64,000 nt of DNA, from the NCBI GenBank assembly GCA_964512165.1, contig CAZEHQ010000003.1:1-64000 (forward strand), given 5' to 3'. Below are positions 7,932 to 17,362 of the stretch, in pieces. Position 1 is the stretch's first letter; the number at the start of each line of letters is the position of its first letter. A model generated the notes under the pieces. The model was not told the DNA's origin. It saw nothing but the letters and a program-made list of their open reading frames with translations, and made no database searches. Origin of the DNA: UBA8231 sp964512165. Lineage in GTDB: Bacteria > Latescibacterota > UBA2968 > UBA8231. A program made the translations under genes and the position numbers.

Positions 7932-10760
7932 ATGGGCAGGTCCCGCATCCTCCTTCGTCTCGCCGCCGCCGCCCTGGTCCTGCAGGGAGGGCCGGCGGAC
8001 AGCGCCGTGCGCGGTCCCGGCCTCTTCCTCTACCGGCCGGGCGAGGGCTACACGACCCATGCCCGGGAGCCCTACAAGCACTGGCCGCGCTCCTACCTGG
8101 TGCGCCCCGAGGACCTCGTCTTCGACGAGCTGGGCAACTTCGTGGTCGAGGGCATCGAGGTCTTCCGGCTGCGGGAGTCCCGGACCCTGAATCCGGAGCC
8201 GGGCAGCCTCATCGACAAGAGCCGCTATTTCAAGGACTACCTCAGCCGGCTCTCCGTCGCCTCCGACTCCTACGGGGACTTCCACACCACCCTCGCCGTG
8301 GGCGACCAGATCCGCACCAAGTTCACATCTCTCACCCTGGACCTGGCGGCGATGAACGGCATCCGCTGGGACATGAGCACCTCCCGGGGGGACTTCACCC
8401 TCGTCAACTCCCGCCTCGACTACCCGATCTTCGACGTCACCGCCAACGACGACAACCGGCAGCACAACTACAGCGCCGTCGGCACCAAGCCGCCGTTCTT
8501 CGCCACGTACCTGCTGGGCTCCCACGTGCGCACCCGCATCGGGGCCCTGAACCTCGGGGCGGCGTGGGTCAACCAGTACCGCATCAACAGCCTCCTGGGG
8601 CGCGGGGAGTGGGACCTGCGCGGCGCCATCCCGGGGAACACGCCCGCCATCGACTACCTGGTGATCCGCTTCGCCGACGGATCGATCGAGGACGGCGGCG
8701 GGCCCCGCGTCTACGATCTCGACGTCTACATCAACGGCGAGCTGCGGCCGGAGCTGCGGGTCCACCCGGACGCCGCCTCGGCGGCGGGCATCGACGACAC
8801 GGGGCGCATCATCGTGACCCGCCACCACGTGGAGGACATCGATCCCGCCTTTCCGAACGGCGACAAGCTGTACCCCCGGGAGCTGGGCCGCGAGATCCCG
8901 CCCTACGTGGAGTTCATCAGCGGCCTCCTGCCCGAGGAGTTCCCCGGCGAGCGGGGGTACCTGGAAGCCCACGGCAAGGAGTACCTCCTCTACTGGGTGC
9001 CCCTGGGCGAGGAGGACGTGAACGAGGTTTCCTTCAGGGCCAAGGTGGCCAACGACTACCGGATCAGCATGTCCGAGGTCTATGCCAACGTCCCTGCCCG
9101 AGCGCGCAAGGACCGGACCCCGCGCGACCGCAACCGGGCCCTCTACTTCCAGGACGTGGCCCACGCCCGGGGCCGGATCCAGGATCTCTCCAACCTGGGG
9201 GTGGTGGAGTTCCAGTACGGCCGGCAGACGGGCCGGATGCTCGCCGGCGTGCACGCCGACCTGGAGGTGGACGACTTCTCCTTCCGGGCGGAGTACGACG
9301 TGAGCACCGACTTCCGGCGCTATCCCGTGGCTGCCGGCAAGCGCAGCCGCTCACGGGGCGACGCCTTCTTCGCCAACGCCACCCTGCGGCGCGGAGACTG
9401 GTCCTTCGGCGGCGAGGTGTTCTCCATGGACCCGGAGTACGGCACCTCCCTGCACGTGCAGGACCCGTCCTACCAGAGCTTCGTCACCCTGCCCTTCGCC
9501 CCCCTGGACAGCGAGATCGCGGGCGGTCTCAAGGGCATCGACGGGTTCAACCAGAGCTCCCTCAACGGCACCCTGGTCTTCGACACGGTAGAGGACAACG
9601 ACGACAAGGACCGCTTCGCCGACACACACTACATCGAGTCGAGGCGCGATCTCGACGGCGTCTTCCCGGGCCTCGATCTCGACCAGGACGGCCGGCCCGA
9701 GACCAACCGCAACAACAACGGCATTCCCGACTACCTCGAGCCCTTCCTGCTCTTCGAGGTCAACCCCGAGGAGTACGACTACGGCGACGACCTCAACAAC
9801 AACGGCATCATCGACATCCGCGAGGACGACCCCACCGTCGACTACCCGTACGACCCCGACCTGGCGGGAGTCCACCTCTTCGCCAGCCTCCATCCGCTGC
9901 GGGGGGCCTCCCTCACCGTCGGCCGCTACCAGACCCGCCAGATCGCCGCTGGGGGGGAGAACAATGTTCTGTACGGCAAGGCGGAGTACGAACGCCACCT
10001 TCCCTTCTGGGGGAGGTTCACCCTCATCGACTTCGTCAAGAGGGTGGAGGACGACATCCGCAACGACGTCTTCCTCTTCCCCCGCAACGCCACCTTCGAG
10101 TTGCAGGAGGACGTGAGCGGACGCCTCACCGGCACCGGGCTGGGCGTGACCTTGATCGAGGATCCGCTGCGCATGCAGGACAGTTTCGTCAACACGGCGT
10201 ACGCCGCCCTCGACTTCGCCGGGCTGAAGCCGATCGACATCCACCTCGACTACAAGCACGACTTCAACCACCAGTACGGCCGGGACGGCGGGCCTTCGAA
10301 CCGCATCATCCGCTCCACCTCCGTGGTCAAGGGCAAGTACTCCCGGCCTCTCTCGGGGCGCTTCCGGGGGATCACCGTCACCCCCATGGCCAAGCTCATG
10401 TCCCAGAAGCTGACGGACGGGCGCTTCCCGGTCTCCGTGCTGCACGAGCTGTTCTTCTATCCCATCCTCCGCGTGGACTGGAGGCTCACCCCCCTCACCA
10501 GCGTGCGCGTGGGCGCCCAGGGGTTCCCCTTTCTGCGCAGCCGCTCCCTCGACCTGGTCAATCCCTCCCGCGACTTCGACGGTGAGGACTACGTGGCCAT
10601 CCTGGCCAACACCTTCACCTACCAGGGCTACGAGGTGAACTTCAACGTCGGCTACCAGGTCCAGAAGCGGACCTTCGCCTCCCCGCTCCGGGCCCAGTCC
10701 AACGTGGACACCTCCATCTTCTTCTTCCGGGCCCTGGTGGGTCTGCGTCCGGTGATATAG
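7932..10760 (+). CDS. Large exported paralogue 2 of 3, putative outer-membrane protein
   Basis: A 942-residue homologue of the genes on both sides. A signal peptide covers about residues 1-24 (RSRILLRLAAAALVLQGG, then PADSA). Shared family features, in order, are: FDELGNFVVEGIEVFRLRES near residue 70; TSLTLDLAAMNGIRWDMST near 135; an acid-rich block at ~550-640 with EDNDDKDRFAD, GVFPGLDLDQDGRPETN, NNNGIPDYLEPF, DDLNNNGIIDIREDD, DYPYDPD; then ENNVLYGKAEYERHLPFWG and the strand-rich end YPILRVDWRLTPLTSVRVGA. It ends ALVGLRPVI, compatible with a barrel-terminating strand. Its stop codon TAG overlaps the GTG start of the third copy by one base, so the three are probably translated together. Function unknown. 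Confidence 0.76.
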   Translation: MGRSRILLRLAAAALVLQGGPADSAVRGPGLFLYRPGEGYTTHAREPYKHWPRSYLVRPEDLVFDELGNFVVEGIEVFRLRESRTLNPEPGSLIDKSRYFKDYLSRLSVASDSYGDFHTTLAVGDQIRTKFTSLTLDLAAMNGIRWDMSTSRGDFTLVNSRLDYPIFDVTANDDNRQHNYSAVGTKPPFFATYLLGSHVRTRIGALNLGAAWVNQYRINSLLGRGEWDLRGAIPGNTPAIDYLVIRFADGSIEDGGGPRVYDLDVYINGELRPELRVHPDAASAAGIDDTGRIIVTRHHVEDIDPAFPNGDKLYPRELGREIPPYVEFISGLLPEEFPGERGYLEAHGKEYLLYWVPLGEEDVNEVSFRAKVANDYRISMSEVYANVPARARKDRTPRDRNRALYFQDVAHARGRIQDLSNLGVVEFQYGRQTGRMLAGVHADLEVDDFSFRAEYDVSTDFRRYPVAAGKRSRSRGDAFFANATLRRGDWSFGGEVFSMDPEYGTSLHVQDPSYQSFVTLPFAPLDSEIAGGLKGIDGFNQSSLNGTLVFDTVEDNDDKDRFADTHYIESRRDLDGVFPGLDLDQDGRPETNRNNNGIPDYLEPFLLFEVNPEEYDYGDDLNNNGIIDIREDDPTVDYPYDPDLAGVHLFASLHPLRGASLTVGRYQTRQIAAGGENNVLYGKAEYERHLPFWGRFTLIDFVKRVEDDIRNDVFLFPRNATFELQEDVSGRLTGTGLGVTLIEDPLRMQDSFVNTAYAALDFAGLKPIDIHLDYKHDFNHQYGRDGGPSNRIIRSTSVVKGKYSRPLSGRFRGITVTPMAKLMSQKLTDGRFPVSVLHELFFYPILRVDWRLTPLTSVRVGAQGFPFLRSRSLDLVNPSRDFDGEDYVAILANTFTYQGYEVNFNVGYQVQKRTFASPLRAQSNVDTSIFFFRALVGLRPVI

Positions 10761-13700
10761 TGGCCCGCTTCGGAAACTTGCGGGGCTTCGGCCCGCGGAG
10801 GGCCCTCGTGGCGGCCGTCGTCGCCGCCGGCTCCCTCGGGCCGGCGCCCGCAGAGGCCCAGGAGACCGGGAGCTGGAGCTGGGGGCCGCGCACGGACATC
10901 GAGATCCCCGAGGTGCCGCGCATCCAGCCCGACCGGATGTTCCTCCGGCGGCCGTGGGAGCCCTACAGGAACTACGCCCACCGCGAGAGGATGTACACCA
11001 ACTACCCGACGATCCTGTCGCCGTACCGGGACCCCAAGCGGTTCTACTACGGCCCCCTGGGCAACCGTCTGGCCTACGGGATCCCCGGCTACGACTGGGT
11101 GGAGACGCGGGGCCTGGGCCCCCAGGGACGGGGCAGCTCGTCGCAGGCGATCACCGGGAACCTCTACCACTATCCCGGCCGCGAGCAGACCACCTACCGG
11201 CGCTACTTCGAGGATGTGCTCACGGTCTCGGAGCAGACCGACACCTGGTCGGGGAGCCTCACCATCGCCCAGGAGATGCGGGGGCGCTTCACGCCCCTGA
11301 CCCTCAAGGTCAACGCCTTCCCCGGTTTCCGCCTCGACTGGGGTACCGAGCGCACCGACATGTCGGCCCTGTTCATGACCTGGAGCACGGTGCGCATGGG
11401 CGCCCTCCACATGCAGCGCCGCGTCGGCCTCCTCGATTTCGGGCTGACCTACGTGAACGCCCACGAGAGCTTCAGCGACAGCTACGGCCACGCCTTCTCC
11501 CGCAAGGGCGTGCTGCGCCACAACCAGCCCTACCCGGAGATCATCGCCGTCAAGTTCTCCGACGACTCGCCCGGGGACGGCCGCGGCGGACCCCATATCG
11601 TGGACCTGAACATCTACGTGAACGGGGTCCTGCGGAAGGACATCGTCCCCGACGTGATCGAGCAGATCGACGGGGTCACCCAGTCCTCCGTGGGCAAGCT
11701 CAGCGCCCAGGGCCTGGTGCGCAACGTCTACGCCGAGCTGTCGTCGGCCTTCACCTCCTCCGTGCCCACGGGGACCACGTACATGCGCTACCGCCACAAC
11801 GAGGCGCCACTGTACATGGACTACCTGTTCTTCCGGGATCTCCGGCTGCACGATCCTGTCGACCCGGAGCGCGAGTTCACCACTTACGTCTGGCGCGACG
11901 TGGAGTTCCCCGTGGAGGAGCCGTGGCACCTGGCCGTCAACCTGCAGCCCGACGCATCCACCAGCCGCAACCACTACAAGGACAACGCCGCGGAGATCCT
12001 GGCCGAGCGGTTCACCGAGGAGGAGGTCGTGCGCATCCTCCTCCGCAACAATGCCCTGAACAACACCTACAGGCCCCTGGAGCAGTCCTTCCGCTGGCGC
12101 AGCGACGAGACGGGGCCCATCGAGGTCTCCGGCGACGACTTCGTCGTCTACTACTTCAACCTGGAGGGGCTGGGCTTCGTCCAGTCCGTCTCCTTCGATG
12201 CCCTGGTGGCCAACGACTACAAGGTCGAGGTGGGCACCGTGGCCCGGAAGAGAAGGTTCGACCTCGACGATCCGTTGGCCGCCATCGACGTTCCCTACAC
12301 GGGCCGCTACGGGGCGCCGACGCTCTATCGCACCGTGAAGCGGGCGCCGGGCAACGTGCAGGACCGGTCCAACCTGCAGCGCATCAGCTTCGACATCGGC
12401 TCCGAGACGGGCATGGAGATCTTCGGCGCCGACTTCAGCACCAACATCCTCGGCCTGAAGATCGACGGCGAGTACGCCCGCAGCCTGCACCACTTCCAGT
12501 ACCCCGACGGCGTCGTCGGCCCCGATCCCACCACCCCCGTGCGCGCCGGCAAGCGCTTCGGCTCGAAGGGCGAGGCGTACTACCTCGTGGTGCGCAAGGA
12601 GCACGAGCGCTTCGACTGGGGCGCCGAGTACTTCCACATGGGGCCGAACTACAACACCGAGCTGCTGCTGCTGGGCACGCCTGCCGTGCCCCACTTCAAC
12701 AGCACCCTGCGGCTCATGATGGTGGACGACAACGACGACGACGACCGCTTCCCCGACGCCTGGTTCCAGCAGTACATCTCCGGTTTCGTCAACGAGGGGG
12801 TCGACGCCGACGGCGTCTTCCCGGGCAAGGATCTCGACGGCGACGGCCGGCCGGACACCAACCGCAACGGCAACCGACTGCCCGACTATCTCGAGCCCTT
12901 CCTGATGTACGACGTGGAGTCGGACGACTACGTCTACGATCTCGACATGAACAACAACGACCGTCCCGACAGCCGCGAGGACGATCCCGAGCCCGACTAC
13001 CCCTACGCCGAGGACCTGGAGGGCTACCACGCCATCGGCACCTGGCGGCTGACGAACAACCTGGCCCTCTCCCTGGGGCGCCTCGACTCCCGCCAGGTCC
13101 ACGGCGGCGGCGCCAATCTCATGAACTACGGCCGCCTGAGCTGGACCGCCAGGCAGCCCCGCCTCGGCCAGCTCCACGTGGAGAACACCCTCAAGCGCGT
13201 CCGGGACTCCGTGCCCGACCGCGTCCTGGTCTCCTCCGACTTCTCGCGGGGGCCCTTCGGCAAGGTCCACCTCGCCGGCTTCGGGTACCAGCAGCAGTGG
13301 GACCTGAACCTGATCGAGGACGAGCTGAGGTACCGCAACAGCTGGGCCAACCGGTTCTTCGTGCAGGCGGACCTGAGCCCCCTGCGGGGCCTGAGGATGC
13401 ACCACGACCTGCGTTTCGAGCTGAACCGCCAGCAGCGGGGTTTCCTGGACGACGGCACTCACCAGAGGAGCAACGAGATCCGCGCCCTGAGCTCGGTCCA
13501 CCGCGCCGACTACACCTGGCGCCGGTTCAAGAACCGGCTGGAGATCGGCCCGGCCTTCAAGCTGCTCTTCCTCAAGCGTACCCAGGAGACCGTGGACGTG
13601 CCGCTGGCGGACGAGACGACGGTGATCCCCATCTTCAAGGCCAGCTACCACGTGACCCCCAGGACCACCTTCCGCTTCGGCGTCCAGGGCCTGCCCTTCT

Positions 13701-13924
13701 GGAAGTACCGGCTGAAGGACAACGGCAACGACTGGAACAGCTTCGAGCAGAACGTCTACGTTCTGATGATGACCAACCGCTCCGACTACTTCGGCTACGA
13801 GATCGTGACCAATGCCGGCATAACCCTCGACAGCCGCACCTACGACGACCCCTTCCGGGGGGCGGACAACACCGACATCATGGCCACCTTCGTGCAGATC
13901 GTGGCAGGAGCACCCCGGCTGTGA
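10760..13924 (+). CDS. Large exported paralogue 3 of 3, putative outer-membrane protein
   Basis: A 1054-residue homologue of the two preceding proteins and the longest of the three. It starts with GTG at 10760, overlapping the previous stop by one base (TAGTG). A signal peptide ends PAPAEAQ near residue 34. Family marks are FTPLTLKVNAFPGFRLDWG near residue 190, the acid-rich block near 655-760 (DDNDDDDRFPD, GVFPGKDLDGDGRPDTN, NGNRLPDYLEPF, DMNNNDRPDSREDD, DYPYAED), GGGANLMNYGRLSW, and the C-terminal strands FKASYHVTPRTTFRFGVQGL. It carries an extra N-terminal insertion (about residues 60-125) relative to copies 1 and 2. The pattern of one conserved plug-like part, an Asp/Asn block and a strand-rich end is the same in all three. 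Function unknown. Confidence 0.76.
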   Translation: MARFGNLRGFGPRRALVAAVVAAGSLGPAPAEAQETGSWSWGPRTDIEIPEVPRIQPDRMFLRRPWEPYRNYAHRERMYTNYPTILSPYRDPKRFYYGPLGNRLAYGIPGYDWVETRGLGPQGRGSSSQAITGNLYHYPGREQTTYRRYFEDVLTVSEQTDTWSGSLTIAQEMRGRFTPLTLKVNAFPGFRLDWGTERTDMSALFMTWSTVRMGALHMQRRVGLLDFGLTYVNAHESFSDSYGHAFSRKGVLRHNQPYPEIIAVKFSDDSPGDGRGGPHIVDLNIYVNGVLRKDIVPDVIEQIDGVTQSSVGKLSAQGLVRNVYAELSSAFTSSVPTGTTYMRYRHNEAPLYMDYLFFRDLRLHDPVDPEREFTTYVWRDVEFPVEEPWHLAVNLQPDASTSRNHYKDNAAEILAERFTEEEVVRILLRNNALNNTYRPLEQSFRWRSDETGPIEVSGDDFVVYYFNLEGLGFVQSVSFDALVANDYKVEVGTVARKRRFDLDDPLAAIDVPYTGRYGAPTLYRTVKRAPGNVQDRSNLQRISFDIGSETGMEIFGADFSTNILGLKIDGEYARSLHHFQYPDGVVGPDPTTPVRAGKRFGSKGEAYYLVVRKEHERFDWGAEYFHMGPNYNTELLLLGTPAVPHFNSTLRLMMVDDNDDDDRFPDAWFQQYISGFVNEGVDADGVFPGKDLDGDGRPDTNRNGNRLPDYLEPFLMYDVESDDYVYDLDMNNNDRPDSREDDPEPDYPYAEDLEGYHAIGTWRLTNNLALSLGRLDSRQVHGGGANLMNYGRLSWTARQPRLGQLHVENTLKRVRDSVPDRVLVSSDFSRGPFGKVHLAGFGYQQQWDLNLIEDELRYRNSWANRFFVQADLSPLRGLRMHHDLRFELNRQQRGFLDDGTHQRSNEIRALSSVHRADYTWRRFKNRLEIGPAFKLLFLKRTQETVDVPLADETTVIPIFKASYHVTPRTTFRFGVQGLPFWKYRLKDNGNDWNSFEQNVYVLMMTNRSDYFGYEIVTNAGITLDSRTYDDPFRGADNTDIMATFVQIVAGAPRL

Positions 13925-13971
13925 GGCTGGCCGCACCCACGCAACCCGATTCACCACGAGGTCGGACCGCC

Positions 13972-14514
13972 ATGAGGAACCTCATCCTGACCCTCGCCCT
14001 CTCCGGGGTCCTGCTGCCCTGCCGCGCCCACGCCGAGGAGGACATCTTCGCCGCCCGCAAGACCGCCTCCCGCAAGGAGGCCGTGATCCTGTCGGCCCTG
14101 TTCCCGGGGCTGGGGCAGCTCTCCACCGGGCGCAAGGTGACGGGGACGATCCTCCTCGTCGCCGAGATCGGCTCCCTGGCCACGGTCCTGACGGCCAACG
14201 AGAACTACAACACCCGCCTCGACAACTTCGAGCGGCTGAAGTCGGAGTACGAGCAGATGGCGGCGGGCAACAGCTGGCACGACCTGGCCGAGCAGCGCTG
14301 GCAGGAGCTGACCGCCGAGGCCGACGACCTCGACAGCCTGCACAACCTGCGCCGGGCCTACACGGCCGCCGCCGTGGGCATCTACGTCTACAACCTCGTC
14401 GACATCCTTCTCCTCAACCCTCCCGAGGCCGCGGCGGCCAGGTCCTGGAGCCTGCGCGCCGTGCCGGGTCTGGGGGAGGGCCCCGCCCGGCTGATGGTGA
14501 CGGGGAGCTTCTGA
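13972..14514 (+). CDS. DUF5683-like small membrane protein
   Basis: A 180-residue protein starting at ATG 13972 with GAGG about 10 bases upstream. It begins with a signal peptide or membrane anchor (RNLILTLALSGVLLPCRAHA). It then shows the motif AVILSALFPGLGQLSTGRKV followed by a hydrophobic segment (TGTILLVAEIGSLATVLTA), a charged helical stretch with coiled-coil character, and a second hydrophobic segment (AYTAAAVGIYVYNLVDILLL). The 'PGLGQLxTGR' signature is typical of DUF5683, which in FCB bacteria is often encoded beside envelope genes. The gap to the previous gene is 47 bases. Its role is unknown; an inner-membrane or periplasmic accessory role is inference. Confidence 0.68.
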   Translation: MRNLILTLALSGVLLPCRAHAEEDIFAARKTASRKEAVILSALFPGLGQLSTGRKVTGTILLVAEIGSLATVLTANENYNTRLDNFERLKSEYEQMAAGNSWHDLAEQRWQELTAEADDLDSLHNLRRAYTAAAVGIYVYNLVDILLLNPPEAAAARSWSLRAVPGLGEGPARLMVTGSF

Positions 14515-14533
14515 AACCTCTCGGAGATTGAGC

Positions 14534-14911
14534 ATGAGCAAGGCTCTGTGGCCGTTGCTGGCTATCCTGATCGTCTACATCTCGGCGTGCGGCGAGGAAC
14601 ACAGCCTCCCCTCGAAGTTCCACGACGGCCGGGTGGAGACCCCAGCCGACCTGGAGGCGAGGTTCGACGGGGACGACGTCGTCCTGGATTGGAGCGTCGC
14701 CGCGCCCGGGGAGATCCTCTACTACATCGTCACCATGGCGGAGGGCACCACCGGCGCCGAGCGGCAGTTCACAGCTCCCGGGGACAGCGCCTCGTACGCC
14801 CTGGTGGAGTTCGCCTGGACCGACTCCTTCTACGTCTTCCAGGTGCAGGCGGTGGACCATACCGACTTCGTGGGCCAGGCCTCCAACGTGGACACTCTCT
14901 TCGTCCCATGA
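14534..14911 (+). CDS. Lipoprotein with a fibronectin type III-like domain
   Basis: A 125-residue protein starting at ATG 14534, chosen over a TTG 6 bases upstream because GGAG at 14523-14526 is spaced for it. Residues 1-19 are a lipoprotein signal (KALWPLLAILIVYISAC) with lipobox ISAC, so Cys19 should be lipidated. The rest is a single beta-sandwich of fibronectin III type: TPADLEARFDGDDVVLDWSV, then ILYYIVTMAEG, then FYVFQVQAVDHTDFVGQ. Such a small one-domain lipoprotein may be an adaptor for the large exported proteins encoded just upstream. Its end overlaps the next start (ATGA). Confidence 0.72.
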   Translation: MSKALWPLLAILIVYISACGEEHSLPSKFHDGRVETPADLEARFDGDDVVLDWSVAAPGEILYYIVTMAEGTTGAERQFTAPGDSASYALVEFAWTDSFYVFQVQAVDHTDFVGQASNVDTLFVP

Positions 14912-16161
14912 TGCCAAGTCAGACACGGGGCCGCTTCGGAGCCCCCTCCGACGCGCTCAACCTGCGGCGGCTCCACCGCGAGAACCGCAAGGTCGCCTGG
15001 GTCTCCTACGCGCTGGCGGCGACCATGGCGGCCTCGGTCCTGGGCTACTTCATCGCCGTCAAGCGGGAGAAGCCGGCGGCCAAGCCTCTGGCGATGGAGT
15101 TCATCATCCGCAAGCCGCTGGCCAAGAAGTCCTTCCGCATGCGCAAGGCCCAGGTGCAGAAGCGCGTCATGACGAGGCGCGTCGTCGCCTCCAAGCCGAA
15201 GCTCGCCCACACCCCCCCGAGGGAGATCCGCCGCGCCGACGCCTTGGGCAACGTGGCGGTCTTCGCCCACCAGATCGACGCCGGCACGAGCGTCGGCACC
15301 GGCACCGTCACCCCCGAGATCGCCGCCGTCCAGATCCGCAGCTCCAAGGACCCGGAGAAGCGCATCAGCATGCAGGAGGAGTTCCTCGATCTCAACGCCC
15401 TCGACACCGGCAAGTACCGGGGCATGGTGATCCAGGACCCGACGGACCGCAGGAACATCCGCGGCTTCGTCTACCTCGCCCTGGCCTGGGGCAACGACCT
15501 GCAGCCCGACGCGCCGCGCTCGGTCTCGCGCCTCGCCGACGGCATCAACTCCTACACGGGGATCCAGGCCAAGGTGGCCGACCACATGTTCCTCGACTCG
15601 CCGGAGCTGTTCAAGACTCCCTTCGTCTACATCACCGACAAGGACGGCTTCGAGCTCACCGACAACGAGATCGAGAGCCTCGGCCGCTACATGCGCAGCG
15701 GCGGCTTCATCCTCGCCGACAACGACCGGCCGGACCTCAACTTCGGGCCCGCGGAAGCGTCGCTGCGGGCCATGTTCGGCCAGGCCCTCGGGCGCGACGG
15801 CCAGCTCGAGAGGATCCCCAACAGCCATCCCATCTTCAACAGCTTCTTCGACCTCGACGGCCCTCCCGTGGGGGGGGAGTACCTGAGCGTGCGGGGCAAT
15901 CCCGACATCTTCTACCTCAACTCCGCCGAGGCCACCGACGTCTACTACCAGCCGGACGAGGTGCAGTTCCTCGAGGGGGTCTTCCTCGACGGACGCCTGG
16001 TGGCGGTCTACTCCGACATGGGCTACGGCAGCATCTGGCAGGACGAGTTCGAGAACGAGCCCCAACTGAGGATGGGGGTGAACCTCGTGGTCTTCGCCCT
16101 CACCCAGGAGGGCTCCATCGCGCAGCAGCAGATCGACTTCTACACGCAGCTCACCGACTAA
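14908..16161 (+). CDS. TonB-like membrane-anchored DUF4159 protein
   Basis: A 417-residue protein with ATG at 14908 overlapping the previous stop; an ATG three bases later is equally possible. About residues 28-50 form one transmembrane segment (VAWVSYALAATMAASVLGYF), followed by a basic linker (KPLAKKSFRMRKAQVQKR) that would lie in the periplasm, as in TonB. From about residue 170 the protein is a DUF4159 domain: RGFVYLALAWGNDL, LADGINSYTGIQ, LFKTPFVYITDKDGFELT, LGRYMRSGGFILADND, VYSDMGYGSIW. That fold is related to class I glutamine amidotransferases, but the catalytic Cys is not obvious. It directly precedes exbB/exbD, so it probably takes TonB's place as the energy-transducing partner (inference). 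Confidence 0.78.
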   Translation: MMPSQTRGRFGAPSDALNLRRLHRENRKVAWVSYALAATMAASVLGYFIAVKREKPAAKPLAMEFIIRKPLAKKSFRMRKAQVQKRVMTRRVVASKPKLAHTPPREIRRADALGNVAVFAHQIDAGTSVGTGTVTPEIAAVQIRSSKDPEKRISMQEEFLDLNALDTGKYRGMVIQDPTDRRNIRGFVYLALAWGNDLQPDAPRSVSRLADGINSYTGIQAKVADHMFLDSPELFKTPFVYITDKDGFELTDNEIESLGRYMRSGGFILADNDRPDLNFGPAEASLRAMFGQALGRDGQLERIPNSHPIFNSFFDLDGPPVGGEYLSVRGNPDIFYLNSAEATDVYYQPDEVQFLEGVFLDGRLVAVYSDMGYGSIWQDEFENEPQLRMGVNLVVFALTQEGSIAQQQIDFYTQLTD

Positions 16162-16192
16162 GGCCGGCACGGGCGGCGAAGGAGCATTCGAG

Positions 16193-16921
16193 ATGTGGGA
16201 GATCATAAAGAGCGGCGGCCCCCTCATGGTCCCCCTCACCATCTGCGCGGTCCTGGCCGTGGCCTACACCATCGAGAGGCTCTGGGTCCTCGGCCACATA
16301 CCGGCTCCCGGCCGCGCCAAGGAGGAGCTGGACCGGCTCGAGGCGTCCCTCCTCAACGGCGGCCGCGAGGCGGTGGTGGAGGAGTGCAACGAGGGCAAGG
16401 GCGTGCTCAACTTCATCTTCTCGTCGCTGCTGAGGCGCCACGACACCCTGCTCATCGAGCAGCGGGAGTTCCAGGAGACGAACCAGGAGATCGTCCGTCT
16501 CGCCGAGTCGGCGGGGGGAGGCGAGGTGGGCCGCTTCATGGTCATGCAGAGAGAGCAGACCGACATGAAGGGCGAGCTGGTGATCGAGACGGAGGCGGCG
16601 GCGCGCACCTACCTGGCCCGGAACCTGCCCACGCTGTACACCATCGGCAACATCAGCCCCCTCCTGGGCCTGCTGGGCACGATCATGGGCATGATCATCG
16701 CCTTCGAGTCGATCGCCGTGGCCGGCGCCGGGGACCCGAGGGTGGTGGCCGGGGGCATCTCCCAGGCCCTGGTGACGACCGCCTCGGGGCTGATCATCGC
16801 CATCCCCACGATCGTCGCCTACCGCTACCTGTCACGCCGCGCCGACAAGGCCCTGGAGCAGGTCGAGGTCTACGGCCACGCCTTCGCCAACACCCTGCTC
16901 CTGTCCCGGCAGCCGGCCTAG
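16193..16921 (+). CDS. exbB: MotA/TolQ/ExbB family proton channel protein
   Basis: A 242-residue inner-membrane protein with GGAG 9 bases before the ATG. It has the expected three membrane segments: an N-terminal one (GGPLMVPLTICAVLAVAYTI), then a long cytoplasmic helical part, then two close together near residues 140-165 (NISPLLGLLGTIMGMIIAF) and 180-205 (ALVTTASGLIIAIPTIVAY). The GLLGTxxGMIxAF and T-rich TTASGLIIAIP motifs are diagnostic. With ExbD it forms the motor complex that converts ion-motive force into mechanical work on a partner protein. Here the neighbours suggest the partner is the DUF4159 protein upstream rather than a canonical TonB. Confidence 0.92.
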   Translation: MWEIIKSGGPLMVPLTICAVLAVAYTIERLWVLGHIPAPGRAKEELDRLEASLLNGGREAVVEECNEGKGVLNFIFSSLLRRHDTLLIEQREFQETNQEIVRLAESAGGGEVGRFMVMQREQTDMKGELVIETEAAARTYLARNLPTLYTIGNISPLLGLLGTIMGMIIAFESIAVAGAGDPRVVAGGISQALVTTASGLIIAIPTIVAYRYLSRRADKALEQVEVYGHAFANTLLLSRQPA

Positions 16922-16942
16922 GGGGGCGTTCAGGAGGACGGC

Positions 16943-17359
16943 ATGGCCAGACACCGCGTAGAGCACATCCGCTCCGTCGCCGAGGAGGGGGAGCCCGACA
17001 TGACCCCCCTCATCGACTGCGTCTTCCTGCTGCTGATCTTCTTCATGGTCACCACCGTCTTCCTGCACACGAAGGGGCTGGACGTGGACCTGCCGGCCCC
17101 GAGCGAGGCCGAGGAGGAGCAGAAGAAGGACATCAACGTCATCCTGAGTGAGGAGGGGGCGATCGAGATCGGCGGCGAGTCGGTGGCTGCCGCCGACCTC
17201 GGGGCGCGGCTGACCACCGCCATGGAAGAGGCCAACAACGAGAACATCATCGTCCAGGCCGACGAGGAGTGCGCCCAGAAGCACGTGGTCTACGTGGTGG
17301 ACACGGCCAAGGGGGTCGGGGTGAAGGGGATCGCCCTCGTGCGGGTCGAGGAGGAGTAG
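16943..17359 (+). CDS. exbD: ExbD/TolR family protein, copy 1
   Basis: A 138-residue protein with a single N-terminal membrane helix containing the essential Asp: EPDMTPLIDCVFLLLIFFMV, and a periplasmic domain of about 90 residues ending in the family's typical VVYVVDTAKGVGVKGIALV helix-strand. A GGAGG site lies just before the ATG. It forms the stator or rod of the ExbB motor. A second ExbD follows after 3 bases; the two share the stretch DCVFLLLIFFMVTTVF but diverge outside it, so they probably act as a heterodimer, as described for other two-ExbD loci. Confidence 0.92.
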   Translation: MARHRVEHIRSVAEEGEPDMTPLIDCVFLLLIFFMVTTVFLHTKGLDVDLPAPSEAEEEQKKDINVILSEEGAIEIGGESVAAADLGARLTTAMEEANNENIIVQADEECAQKHVVYVVDTAKGVGVKGIALVRVEEE

Positions 17360-17362
17360 GGC

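Noticed and set aside
10652..13957. 1101-codon minus-strand open frame
   Set aside because: Antisense to paralogue 3, with the same low-complexity composition. The plus frame has signal peptide and paralogues.
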